A stretch of DNA of 64,000 bases, from assembly GCF_900590755.1 (NCBI RefSeq), contig NZ_UUOC01000052.1, positions 186,001 through 250,000 on the forward strand. Direction: 5' to 3'. Both the position numbers and the translations under genes were made by a program. Below, in pieces: positions 24,310-32,548 of this stretch (its first letter is position 1; the number at the start of each line of letters is the position of its first letter). Origin of the DNA: Pseudomonas viridiflava. GTDB lineage: Bacteria; Pseudomonadota; Gammaproteobacteria; Pseudomonadales; Pseudomonadaceae. The notes beneath the pieces are model-generated. The model worked only from the letters and a program-made list of their open reading frames with translations. It had not been told where the DNA came from and ran no database searches.

Positions 24310-26361
24310 GTGAGCGCGAACAACCCTCTTCTGCAATCCTACGACCTGCCACCTTTTTCGGCGATTCGTGCCGAGCATGTCAAACCTGCCATTGAACAGA
24401 TTCTTGCCGACAACCGCGCAGCGATTGCCGAGATCCTCGTCAAACAAGGCTCGCAGCCTACATGGGCCGGGCTTGTATTGGCGATGGACGAACTCAACGA
24501 CCGCCTCGGCGCCGCCTGGAGCCCGGTCAGCCACCTGAACGCCGTGTGCAACAGCGCCGAACTGCGTGATGCCTACGAGTCGTGCCTGCCCGCATTGAGC
24601 GCCTACTCCACCGAGATGGGCCAGAACCGCGAACTGTTCCAGGCCTTCGAAGCCTTGGCCAACAGCCCGGAAGCCGCCAGTTTCGACGTGGCGCAGAAAA
24701 CCATTCTGGAACAGGCCCTGCGCGATTTCCGCCTGTCGGGTATCGATCTGCCGCCCGAGCAGCAAAAGCGTTATGCCGAAGTTCAGAGCAAGCTGTCGGA
24801 GCTGGGTAGCCAGTTTTCCAACCAGTTGCTCGATGCTACTCAGGCCTGGACCAAACTGGTCGCTGACGAAGCAACGCTGGCCGGTCTGACCGATTCCGCC
24901 AAGCAGCAAATGGCCGCCGCAGCCAAGGCCAAGGATCTGGAAGGCTTCCTGATCACTCTGGAATTCCCGAGCTACTACGCGGTGATGACCTACGCCGAAG
25001 ACCGCGCCCTGCGTGAAGAAGTCTATGCGGCGTACTGCACCCGCGCGTCGGACCAGGGCCCGAATGCAGGCAAAAACGATAACGGCCCGGTGATGGAGCA
25101 GATTCTCGATCTGCGTCAGGAACTGGCCCAGCTGTTGGGTTTCGCCAGCTTCTCTGAGCTGAGCCTGGCGACCAAGATGGCTGAGTCCAGCGATCAGGTG
25201 CTGACCTTCCTGCGCGATCTGGCCAAGCGTAGCAAGCCGTTTGCCGCGCAAGACCTGCAACAGCTCAAGGCCTACGCCGCCGAACAAGGCTGCCCGGACC
25301 TGCAAAGCTGGGACAGCGGCTTTTATGGCGAGAAACTCCGTGAGCAGCGCTACAGCGTTTCTCAGGAAGCTCTGCGCGCCTACTTCCCCATCGATAAAGT
25401 GCTGGGCGGCCTGTTTGCCATCGTCCAGCGTCTGTACGGCATCGAAATCGCCGAGCAGAAAGGCTTTGATACCTGGCATCCAGACGTGCGCCTGTTCGAG
25501 ATCAAGGAAAACGGCCAGCACGTCGGGCGTTTCTTCTTCGACCTGTATGCCCGCGCCAACAAGCGAGGCGGTGCCTGGATGGACGGCGCTCGCGACCGTC
25601 GCCGCACGGCCGAAGGCCAGCTGCAAAGCCCGGTGGCCAATCTGGTCTGCAACTTCACCCCGGCGTCGCCTGGCCAGCCTGCATTGCTGACCCACGACGA
25701 AGTCACCACCCTGTTCCACGAGTTCGGCCACGGTCTGCATCACCTGCTGACCCGCGTCGAGCATGCTGGCGTGTCCGGCATCAACGGCGTGGCCTGGGAT
25801 GCAGTGGAATTGCCAAGCCAGTTCATGGAGAACTGGTGCTGGGAGCCTGAAGGTCTGGCGCTGATTTCCGGTCATTACAAAACCGGCGAGGCCTTGCCGC
25901 AGGACCTGCTGGAAAAAATGCTCGCAGCGAAAAATTTCCAGTCCGGCCTGATGATGGTGCGCCAGCTGGAGTTTTCGCTGTTCGACTTCGAACTGCACGC
26001 CACCCATGGCGACGGCCGCAGCGTGGCCCAGGTACTGGAAGGCATCCGTGACGAAGTGTCGGTGATGCGTCCGCCTGCCTACAACCGCTTCCCGAACAGC
26101 TTCGCTCACATCTTCGCCGGGGGTTATGCGGCGGGTTACTACAGCTACAAGTGGGCTGAAGTGCTGTCGGCCGATGCGTTCTCGAAGTTCGAAGAAGACG
26201 GCGTGCTCAATGCCGAGACTGGCCGCGCATTCCGCGAAGCGATTCTGGCGCGCGGCGGCTCCCAGGCGCCGATGGTGCTGTTCGTCGACTTCCGCGGACG
26301 CGAGCCGTCGATTGACGCACTCTTGCGCCACAGTGGCTTGAGTGAGGAAGCGGCAGCATGA
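24310..26361 (+). CDS. prlC: Oligopeptidase A (M3 metallopeptidase)
   Basis: 683 residues using the GTG at 24310, since mature PrlC proteins start (V/M)SANNPLLQ. The zinc motif is HEFGHGLHH with H near residue 470 (FHEFGH), plus the third ligand region ENWCWEPEG. PrlC cleaves small peptides, including signal peptide fragments, in the cytoplasm. It overlaps yheV by four bases (ATGA), so the two are translationally linked. An ATG at 24274 is in frame but has no ribosome site and adds an atypical sequence. Confidence 0.95.
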   Translation: MSANNPLLQSYDLPPFSAIRAEHVKPAIEQILADNRAAIAEILVKQGSQPTWAGLVLAMDELNDRLGAAWSPVSHLNAVCNSAELRDAYESCLPALSAYSTEMGQNRELFQAFEALANSPEAASFDVAQKTILEQALRDFRLSGIDLPPEQQKRYAEVQSKLSELGSQFSNQLLDATQAWTKLVADEATLAGLTDSAKQQMAAAAKAKDLEGFLITLEFPSYYAVMTYAEDRALREEVYAAYCTRASDQGPNAGKNDNGPVMEQILDLRQELAQLLGFASFSELSLATKMAESSDQVLTFLRDLAKRSKPFAAQDLQQLKAYAAEQGCPDLQSWDSGFYGEKLREQRYSVSQEALRAYFPIDKVLGGLFAIVQRLYGIEIAEQKGFDTWHPDVRLFEIKENGQHVGRFFFDLYARANKRGGAWMDGARDRRRTAEGQLQSPVANLVCNFTPASPGQPALLTHDEVTTLFHEFGHGLHHLLTRVEHAGVSGINGVAWDAVELPSQFMENWCWEPEGLALISGHYKTGEALPQDLLEKMLAAKNFQSGLMMVRQLEFSLFDFELHATHGDGRSVAQVLEGIRDEVSVMRPPAYNRFPNSFAHIFAGGYAAGYYSYKWAEVLSADAFSKFEEDGVLNAETGRAFREAILARGGSQAPMVLFVDFRGREPSIDALLRHSGLSEEAAA

Positions 26362-26645
26362 CCGATACACCGGTAGTCATTACCAAGAAACGCTTCATCG
26401 CCGGGGCTGTCTGCCCGGCGTGCAGCGAGCCGGACAAACTCATGATGTGGACCGAAAACACCGTTCCCCATCGCGAGTGTGTGGCTTGCGGCTATAGCGA
26501 CACCCTCAACGAGCAGGGCAATTCGGTACCCAACGAGCTAGGCACGCGGGTCAACAAGATCGCGGTCAAGCCTGCTGATCCGAAGGTGCAGGGCGTGCAG
26601 TTCTTCCCGAATCCAAAGCTGAAAAAGCCGGTTGATCCGAGTTGA
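26358..26645 (+). CDS. yheV: YheV-type putative zinc ribbon protein
   Basis: 95 residues. Four cysteines in two knuckles (AVCPACSEPDK and RECVACGYSD) form a zinc ribbon. The C-terminus (VQGVQFFPNPK) is conserved in YheV. It overlaps the prlC stop by ATGA and is cotranscribed. Function unknown; small zinc ribbons often bind RNA polymerase or ribosomal partners. It is followed by a type B REPIN. Confidence 0.92.
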   Translation: MTDTPVVITKKRFIAGAVCPACSEPDKLMMWTENTVPHRECVACGYSDTLNEQGNSVPNELGTRVNKIAVKPADPKVQGVQFFPNPKLKKPVDPS

Positions 26646-26664
26646 TCTCAGCTGCAACGCAGGA

Positions 26665-26757
26665 CGTGGGACCGGCTTTAGCCGGGAAGGCGCCAGTACA
26701 TCCGATGCATAGATTGCGTTAGGAATAATGTCTTCCCGGCTAAAGCCGGTCCCACAG
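26665..26757. repeat. REPIN, type B
   Basis: GTGGGACCGGCTTTAGCCGG from 26666; the right arm ends 26756. It is immediately 3' of yheV. Confidence 0.9.
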
Positions 26758-26818
26758 AAATTTCGTGCAAACAGATTGGCCGCTGATCGCCTGGTAGCTA
26801 AATTTCTCGTTTCTCCTG

Positions 26819-26838
26819 TACTGTATGCACATACAGCT
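26819..26838. promoter_or_regulatory. LexA (SOS) box
   Basis: CTGTATGCACATACAG at 26821-26836 matches the LexA consensus CTGTATN4ATACAG with its CTG-N10-CAG spacing, and is flanked by TA on the left. It lies 17 bp before the start of the radical SAM gene, overlapping its promoter. Confidence 0.9.
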
Positions 26839-26852
26839 GCAGGAGAAATCCC

Positions 26853-27911
26853 ATGTCCCTGATTTTCCCGCCTCGCGGCCGGGGCACGGCCAGTAATCCG
26901 CATAACCGCTTCGCGCCGTCCCGCTCTGTGGCTGAGGACGACGGCTGGTATCAGGAAGTGCCGATGACCCAAGGCACCCAGGTCACCACCGAGACCGCCA
27001 AGAGCATCATCACCCGCAACAGCTCGCCGGACATTCCCTTCGATCGCTCCATCAACCCCTATCGCGGTTGCGAGCACGGCTGCATTTACTGCTACGCAAG
27101 GCCTAGCCATGCCTATTGGGATATGTCGCCGGGGTTGGATTTCGAGACGAAGCTGATCGCCAAGACCAACGCCGCAGCGGTGCTGGAGCAGCAGTTGTCC
27201 AAGCCTGGCTATCGCTGTGCGCCGATCACCTTGGGTGCCAACACCGATCCGTATCAGCCTATCGAACGCGAATACAAAATCACCCGCGCCGTGCTTGAGG
27301 TGCTGCTGCGCTATCGCCATCCGGTGACGATCATCACCAAAGGCTCGTTGATCCTGCGGGATCTGGACTTGCTGGCGGAGCTCGCCAAGCAGAACCTGAT
27401 TTCCGTGTTCATCAGCCTGACCACCCTGGACGACGAGCTCAAACGCATTCTTGAACCGCGGGCGGCAGCGCCCAAGGCCAGGTTGCGGGCGATCCGGGTG
27501 ATGCGCGATGCGGGGATTCCGGTTGGTGTGTTGTGCGCGCCGATGATCCCTATGATCAACGACATGGAGTTGGAAACGATCCTTGCCGAGGCCAAGGCGG
27601 CCGGGGCGTTGAGCGCCAGTTACGTGATGCTGCGCCTGCCGCTGGAGGTCGCGCCGCTGTTCGAAGAATGGCTGCACGCTCACTACCCGCAAAGGGCCGA
27701 GCATGTGCGGAGTCTGGTGCGCCAAGTGCGCGGCGGGGAAATCTACGACAGCCGCTTTGGCGTGCGTATGCGCGGCGAAGGACCGTTTGCTGACTTGCTG
27801 GCGCAGCGCTACGGGATGGCGATCAAGCGCTTGGGGTTGAACAAACGTGAAAGCTTCAACCTGAACTGCGAAGCGTTCTGCCCACCGGGTGGGCAGATGT
27901 CGTTGTTGTAG
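26853..27911 (+). CDS. PA0069-family radical SAM protein, SOS-controlled
   Basis: 352 residues. The iron-sulfur cluster cysteines are C73, C77 and C80 in NPYRGCEHGCIYCYARPSH. This is related to SplB-like DNA repair radical SAM enzymes (spore photoproduct lyase-like), which use S-adenosylmethionine to start radical chemistry. A perfect LexA box directly precedes the gene, supporting a DNA-damage role; from memory, PA0069 of P. aeruginosa is in the LexA regulon. Substrate not known. RBS AGGAGAA is at 26841-26847. Confidence 0.92.
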   Translation: MSLIFPPRGRGTASNPHNRFAPSRSVAEDDGWYQEVPMTQGTQVTTETAKSIITRNSSPDIPFDRSINPYRGCEHGCIYCYARPSHAYWDMSPGLDFETKLIAKTNAAAVLEQQLSKPGYRCAPITLGANTDPYQPIEREYKITRAVLEVLLRYRHPVTIITKGSLILRDLDLLAELAKQNLISVFISLTTLDDELKRILEPRAAAPKARLRAIRVMRDAGIPVGVLCAPMIPMINDMELETILAEAKAAGALSASYVMLRLPLEVAPLFEEWLHAHYPQRAEHVRSLVRQVRGGEIYDSRFGVRMRGEGPFADLLAQRYGMAIKRLGLNKRESFNLNCEAFCPPGGQMSLL

Positions 27912-27928
27912 AAGGCTCCACTTCACTT

Positions 27929-28001
27929 GTAGGAGCTGCCGAAGGCTGCGAAAGCGATGTTCCTGCCAAATCGCCTTCGCAGCCTGCGGCAGCTCCTACA
28001 G
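27929..28001. repeat. REPIN, type A
   Basis: Left arm starts at 27930, right arm (CAGCCTGCGGCAGCTCCTAC) ends at 27999. It lies between the convergent radical SAM and permease genes. Confidence 0.88.
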
Positions 28002-28014
28002 GTTTATGCAGGGC

Positions 28015-29367
28015 CTATGCCTTACGCGGTTTAAGCCGATAAGCGATGCCCATGACAATCAACCACACCGGGATCAGCAGCACCGAAAGCGAAATGCCGG
28101 GAGTGACGGACATGATCACCAGAATCCCTAACAGAAACGCCAGGCAGACGTAGTTGGTCGCCGGATAGCCCCAGCTTTTGTACTCGGTCTCCTCCCCGGC
28201 TTCGCGCTTGGCCTTGCGGAACTTCAAGTGCGTGATGCTGATGATGATCCAGTTCAATACCAGCGCCGACACTACCAACGCCATGAGCAATTCGAACGCC
28301 TTGGCGGGCATGACGTAGTTGATCAGCACGCACAGGCCGGTTGCGGTGGCGGACACGCCAAGGGCCAGCAGCGGCACACCACGGCGGTTGACTTTGAGCA
28401 GTGCCTTGGGCGCATTGCCTTGCATCGCCAGGCCAAACAACATGCGGCTGTTGCTGTAGACGCAGCTGTTATAGACCGACAGCGCAGCCGTCAGCACCAC
28501 GATGTTAAGAATCGTGGCGACCACGTTGCTGTCCAGCGCATGGAAGATCAGCACGAACGGGCTGCCGCCGGTCACGACTTTCTGCCACGGGTACAGCGAG
28601 AGCAGGATGCCCAGCGCGCCGACGTAGAAAATCAGAATCCGGTAGATAACCTGATTGGTCGCCTTGGGAATGCTGCGCTTCGGGTCCTCTGCTTCTGCGG
28701 CGGTAATACCCACCAGCTCCAGGCCACCGAAAGAAAACATGATGAAGGCCATGGCCATCACCAGTCCGCTGATCCCGTTGGGGAAGAAGCCGCCGTATTG
28801 CCAGAGGTTGGCAACGCTGGCATCAGGGCCACCGGTGCCGCTGGCCAGCAGCCAGCCACCGAAGGCAATCATGCTGACGATGGCGATGATCTTGATCATG
28901 GAGAACCAGAACTCCATCTCGCCGAAGATCTTCACGCTGGTCAGGTTGATCAGGTTAATGGCGACGAAGAAGATCGCGGCAGACACCCAGGTCGGCGTCT
29001 CAGGCCACCAGTACTGTACGTACTGACCCACGGCGGTAAGTTCGGCCATGCCCACCAGCACATACAGCACCCAGTAGTTCCAGCCGGACATGAAACCGGC
29101 GAACGGCCCCCAATAGCGATTGGCGAAATGGCTAAACGTGCCGGCCACAGGCTCTTCAACCACCATTTCGCCCAGCTGGCGCATGATGAAGAAGGCGATT
29201 GCTCCGGCGATGGCGTAACCCAGGATGACCGAGGGGCCAGCCATGTTGATCGTGTGGGCAATGCCCAGGAAAAGCCCGGTACCAATGGCGCCGCCGAGGG
29301 CGATCAGCTGGATATGCCGATTCTTGAGCCCCCTATGCAGCTGAGTAGCGGAGTTTTGTTCGTTCAT
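28015..29367 (-). CDS. Aromatic/neutral amino-acid permease (AroP/GabP type, APC family)
   Basis: 450 residues from the ATG at 29365-29367; a longer frame to 29466 lacks a ribosome site. It opens LHRGLKNRHIQLIALGGAIGTGLFLG, the strongest signature of the AAT (amino acid transporter) family, and has 12 membrane segments ending WLIVMGIAYRL. E(P)VAGTFSHFANRYWGPFAGFMSGWNYW is typical of AroP/PheP/ProY. It imports a neutral or aromatic amino acid by proton symport. It is divergent from an Lrp-type regulator and followed downstream by an aromatic aminotransferase, which suggests aromatic amino-acid use. Confidence 0.9.
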   Translation of the reverse strand: MNEQNSATQLHRGLKNRHIQLIALGGAIGTGLFLGIAHTINMAGPSVILGYAIAGAIAFFIMRQLGEMVVEEPVAGTFSHFANRYWGPFAGFMSGWNYWVLYVLVGMAELTAVGQYVQYWWPETPTWVSAAIFFVAINLINLTSVKIFGEMEFWFSMIKIIAIVSMIAFGGWLLASGTGGPDASVANLWQYGGFFPNGISGLVMAMAFIMFSFGGLELVGITAAEAEDPKRSIPKATNQVIYRILIFYVGALGILLSLYPWQKVVTGGSPFVLIFHALDSNVVATILNIVVLTAALSVYNSCVYSNSRMLFGLAMQGNAPKALLKVNRRGVPLLALGVSATATGLCVLINYVMPAKAFELLMALVVSALVLNWIIISITHLKFRKAKREAGEETEYKSWGYPATNYVCLAFLLGILVIMSVTPGISLSVLLIPVWLIVMGIAYRLKPRKA

Positions 29368-29427
29368 GAAGGGTCCTGATCCATGTGGGGATACCGAGAG
29401 GAAATAAGCCGCCAATCCGTGCTGTGA

Positions 29428-29468
29428 ACGTGGCTTGTATAAACCAGATTGCAAATCAGATGCCACGT
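29428..29468. promoter_or_regulatory. Nested palindromes in the permease/Lrp spacer
   Basis: ACGTGGC (29428-29434) and GCCACGT (29462-29468) are exact inverted repeats. Between them lies GATT-GCA-AATC (29447-29457). The region separates a permease gene and its divergent Lrp-type regulator, so an Lrp operator is a reasonable guess from position and symmetry. Confidence 0.4.
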
Positions 29469-29594
29469 ATCAGCCGACTGGTTTTTCATGCGCAGCAAAA
29501 AGAGCACGCAGGCTACCCGCCATTGGCCAAGCGTCAAGCAGAAACTGTTACGCTTTGCGCCCGAAGCCCTTGAATTCCGACGGATCACGCACCG

Positions 29595-30059
29595 ATGAAA
29601 GTCAACGAGATCGACGATTTTGATTTGAAAATTCTGACGCTGTTGCAGGGCAACGGCCGCCTGACCAATCAGGAACTCAGCGACCTCATCGGGTTGTCCG
29701 CCTCGCAATGCTCTCGCCGCCGGATTGGTCTTGAGCAGGCCCAACTGATCCTCGGCTACCACGCAAGGCTGGCGCCCCAGGCAATGAATCTGGAGGTGGT
29801 AGCGATGGTCGAGGTCAAGCTGATCAGCCATCGCCCGGAACATTCAGACGGCTTCCAGGCGTTCATCGGTACCGAAAGCGCAATCATCGATGCGTACAAA
29901 ACCACGGGTGATGCGGACTACAACCTCAAGGCCGCTGTCGCGGATCTGGCCAGCCTGAATCAGCTGATGGGCAGAATCTCCGCGACCAACTGTGTGTCTT
30001 ACCTCAAGACATCCGTCGTCCTTGAGCGGCTGAAAGAAAACAGCATCGCGACCGTGTGA
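29595..30059 (+). CDS. Lrp/AsnC-family regulator
   Basis: 154 residues. Helix-turn-helix region FDLKILTLLQGNGRLTNQELSDLIGLSASQCSRRRIGLEQAQLI (residues ~8-52) is followed by a RAM domain (GYHARLAPQAM, IDAYKTTGDADYNLKAAVADL). It is divergent from the permease and upstream of the aromatic aminotransferase, so it likely controls one or both in response to an amino acid. The DNA-binding helix contains two adjacent arginines in SRRRIG. Not DadR, which lies at 7554. Confidence 0.9.
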   Translation: MKVNEIDDFDLKILTLLQGNGRLTNQELSDLIGLSASQCSRRRIGLEQAQLILGYHARLAPQAMNLEVVAMVEVKLISHRPEHSDGFQAFIGTESAIIDAYKTTGDADYNLKAAVADLASLNQLMGRISATNCVSYLKTSVVLERLKENSIATV

Positions 30060-30259
30060 GCTTTTGCACCTGCTTGGTTCGTTTTTATGTGTGGTGCGCG
30101 CGATTGGCGCGTATTGCTGTGATTGAATGCGTAGATTGTGCATTTTGTAAGGTTTAAATGCGTGATGATTTCCCTTTGTGTAGGATGGCCGCTCGTTCTG
30201 TGAGTCATTGATGGCCCGGGTCCGTGTTCCGCCTCTTTTTTCAGGAGTAGTCAGCAAAA

Positions 30260-31459
30260 ATGTTTGCCCACGTCGAGTCTTATGGTGGTGATCCGATCCT
30301 GTCGTTGATGGATGCGTTTCACAAAGATCCCAATGCAGCCAAGGTCAACCTCAGTATTGGTCTGTACTACGACGAGCTGGGACGGATTCCGCGTCTGGCT
30401 TCGGCGGTTGAAGCTCAGCGTCAGCTCCTTGAGGGGCCGCAGGCCGCTTGCGTCTACCTGCCGATGGAAGGTCTGGACAGCTATCGTCGTGGCGTTCAGG
30501 AACTGCTGTTCGGCGCACAACACCCTGTGTTGCTGGCTGGCCGTATCGCCACCATCCAGACAGTGGGTGGCTCGGGTGCGTTGAAAGTCGGTGCGGACTT
30601 CCTCAAGTCGGCGTATCCGGATTCGCAGGTATGGGTCAGTGATCCGACCTGGGAAAACCACCATGCACTGTTTGGCGGCGCGGGCTTCAAGGTCAACACC
30701 TACCCCTACTTCGACGCAGCCACCGGCGGCGTGAACTTCGAAGGCATGCTCGGCGCGCTGCGAAATCTGCCGCCGTACAGCATCGTCCTGCTGCACCCGT
30801 GCTGCCACAACCCGACGGGCGCCGACCTGTCCATCGCTCAGTGGGATCAACTGATCGAGCTGGTCGCCGAGCGCCAGCTGATCCCGTTCCTGGACACCGC
30901 CTATCAAGGTTTTGGCGAAGGTATGGAGCGTGATGCCTACGCGATCCGCGCCATGGCCGACGCGGGCTTGACCGTGCTGGTCAGCAACTCGTTCTCGAAA
31001 ATTTTCTCGCTCTATGGCGAGCGCGTCGGTGGCTTGTCGGTTGTTTGCCCGGATGCAGCCATGGCTGACAAAGTGCTGGGGCAACTCAAGGCGACGGTTC
31101 GCCGTAACTACTCCAGCCCGCCAAAACACGGCGCATTGGTGGTGTCTGCGGTGCTCAACGACCCGCAGTTGCGCAACCAGTGGCTGGCCGAAGTTGAAGC
31201 CATGCGTCTGCGCATCATCGACATGCGCCAACAGCTGGTGGCTGCCCTCAAGGTAAAAATGCCGCAGCGCGACTTCAGCTATATCCTGCGTCAGAGCGGG
31301 ATGTTCAGTTACACCGGCTTCAGCAGCGCGCAAGTAGACAAGCTGCGAAACGAACACGCCGTTTATCTGATCAGCAGCGGCCGAGTGTGCATGGCTGGCT
31401 TGAACGAGCAGAATCTCGGTAAGGTAGTCGACGCTTTCGCCAGTGTGTGCGAGGGCTGA
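30260..31459 (+). CDS. Aromatic amino-acid aminotransferase (TyrB/PhhC type)
   Basis: 399 residues, fold-type I aspartate/tyrosine aminotransferase. The PLP lysine is near K247 in SNSFSKIFSLYGERVGGLSV, with HPCCHNPTGADLS and the C-terminal substrate arginine in SSGRVCMAGLN. The start MFAHVESYGGDPILSLMDAFH matches TyrB. It transfers amino groups between phenylalanine/tyrosine/aspartate and 2-oxoglutarate. It follows the Lrp-type regulator and the permease gene, so uptake, sensing and transamination of aromatic amino acids are grouped. Confidence 0.9.
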   Translation: MFAHVESYGGDPILSLMDAFHKDPNAAKVNLSIGLYYDELGRIPRLASAVEAQRQLLEGPQAACVYLPMEGLDSYRRGVQELLFGAQHPVLLAGRIATIQTVGGSGALKVGADFLKSAYPDSQVWVSDPTWENHHALFGGAGFKVNTYPYFDAATGGVNFEGMLGALRNLPPYSIVLLHPCCHNPTGADLSIAQWDQLIELVAERQLIPFLDTAYQGFGEGMERDAYAIRAMADAGLTVLVSNSFSKIFSLYGERVGGLSVVCPDAAMADKVLGQLKATVRRNYSSPPKHGALVVSAVLNDPQLRNQWLAEVEAMRLRIIDMRQQLVAALKVKMPQRDFSYILRQSGMFSYTGFSSAQVDKLRNEHAVYLISSGRVCMAGLNEQNLGKVVDAFASVCEG

Positions 31460-31695
31460 GGCGCGTTTAATACCGTTGGAATAGTCGCCGCTGGCGATGG
31501 GCTACCAGTGCCGTCTGGCTGGAAGCCCCGTGCCAGAGCGCTACATTCAGTTTCAGTTAAGTTTTGACGGTTAGCCTGCAAATCTGCGTGACCCCGTTGG
31601 GCGCTGACAAACGGATTTGTTGATGCGATGCCAGTAGTACGGATTTTCTTCGGGCAGCAGTTGAAATCCACATCAATCCGTCAAGAGGATGAGAC

Positions 31696-32427
31696 ATGAG
31701 CGACCTGGATAAAAATGATTTGCCTGCAGTGGCCGACGCCAAGCCACAGGCTGAATCTGCCGATGTTGCACTCGCGCACATCGTTGAAGGCTTCAAGCAT
31801 TTTCGTCATGAAGTCTTCCCTGAGCAGCAAGAATTGTTCAAGAAACTCGCCACGGCTCAGCAGCCGCGTGCCATGTTCATTACCTGCGCCGATTCGCGCA
31901 TCGTGCCGGAGCTGATCACTAACAGTTCGCCGGGCGACCTGTTTGTAACCCGTAACGTGGGCAACGTCGTTCCACCTTATGGCCCCATGAATGGCGGTGT
32001 TTCCACGGCCATCGAATATGCGGTCATGGCCTTGGGCGTTCACCACATCATTGTGTGTGGTCACTCCGATTGCGGCGCAATGCGCGCAGTCCTGAACCCG
32101 AAAAGCCTGGCGAAAATGCCGACGGTTACCGCCTGGCTGCGCCATGCCGAGGTAGCTCGCACGGTGGTTGAAGACAACTGCCATTGCACCGGCGAAAAAG
32201 AAACGATGCATGTTCTGACCGAAGAGAACGTCATCGCTCAGTTGCAGCACCTGCGTACACACCCTTCGGTAGCGTCAAAAATGGCCAGCGGTGAGTTATT
32301 CATCCATGGCTGGGTGTACGACATCGAAACCTGTGGGATCAAAGCCTACGACGCGGAGCAAGGTCGCTTCCTGGCGCTGGATGGCGATCATCCGACACCA
32401 ACGGCTACGCCAAAATCTCGCTATTGA
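31696..32427 (+). CDS. Beta-class carbonic anhydrase
   Basis: 243 residues. Zinc ligands are C64 (in MFITCADSRIVPE), H123 and C126 (in VCGHSDCGAM), with D66 and R68 as the conserved catalytic dyad. It interconverts CO2 and bicarbonate in the cytoplasm. An N-terminal extension of about 25 residues precedes the core. It lies 121 bp upstream of a SulP transporter in the same direction, a pairing seen in many bacteria for bicarbonate supply, and just upstream of the cox cluster. RBS AAGAGGATGAG is seen at 31684-31693. Confidence 0.95.
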   Translation: MSDLDKNDLPAVADAKPQAESADVALAHIVEGFKHFRHEVFPEQQELFKKLATAQQPRAMFITCADSRIVPELITNSSPGDLFVTRNVGNVVPPYGPMNGGVSTAIEYAVMALGVHHIIVCGHSDCGAMRAVLNPKSLAKMPTVTAWLRHAEVARTVVEDNCHCTGEKETMHVLTEENVIAQLQHLRTHPSVASKMASGELFIHGWVYDIETCGIKAYDAEQGRFLALDGDHPTPTATPKSRY

Positions 32428-32548
32428 TGGCTTCGCTACCAGGGTCTTGACCCTGGAAACGCGACTTTAATTTCGTTCAGACACCTGACGGTGCGCTCCA
32501 AGCGCGCCGTGAGGCGTCGTCACGTCTGAAGAAAACCGGAGAGTCCTC

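Noticed and set aside
24220..26370. N-terminal extension of the gamma carbonic anhydrase to 899 codons
   Set aside because: The extension is the complement of prlC. The GTG at 24219 with AAGGAG gives a normal 182-residue protein.
28228..29379. 383-codon frame antisense to the amino acid permease
   Set aside because: Composition (RQHHDVKNRGDH-like) is typical of antisense readings of membrane protein genes, and the permease has a clear family signature.
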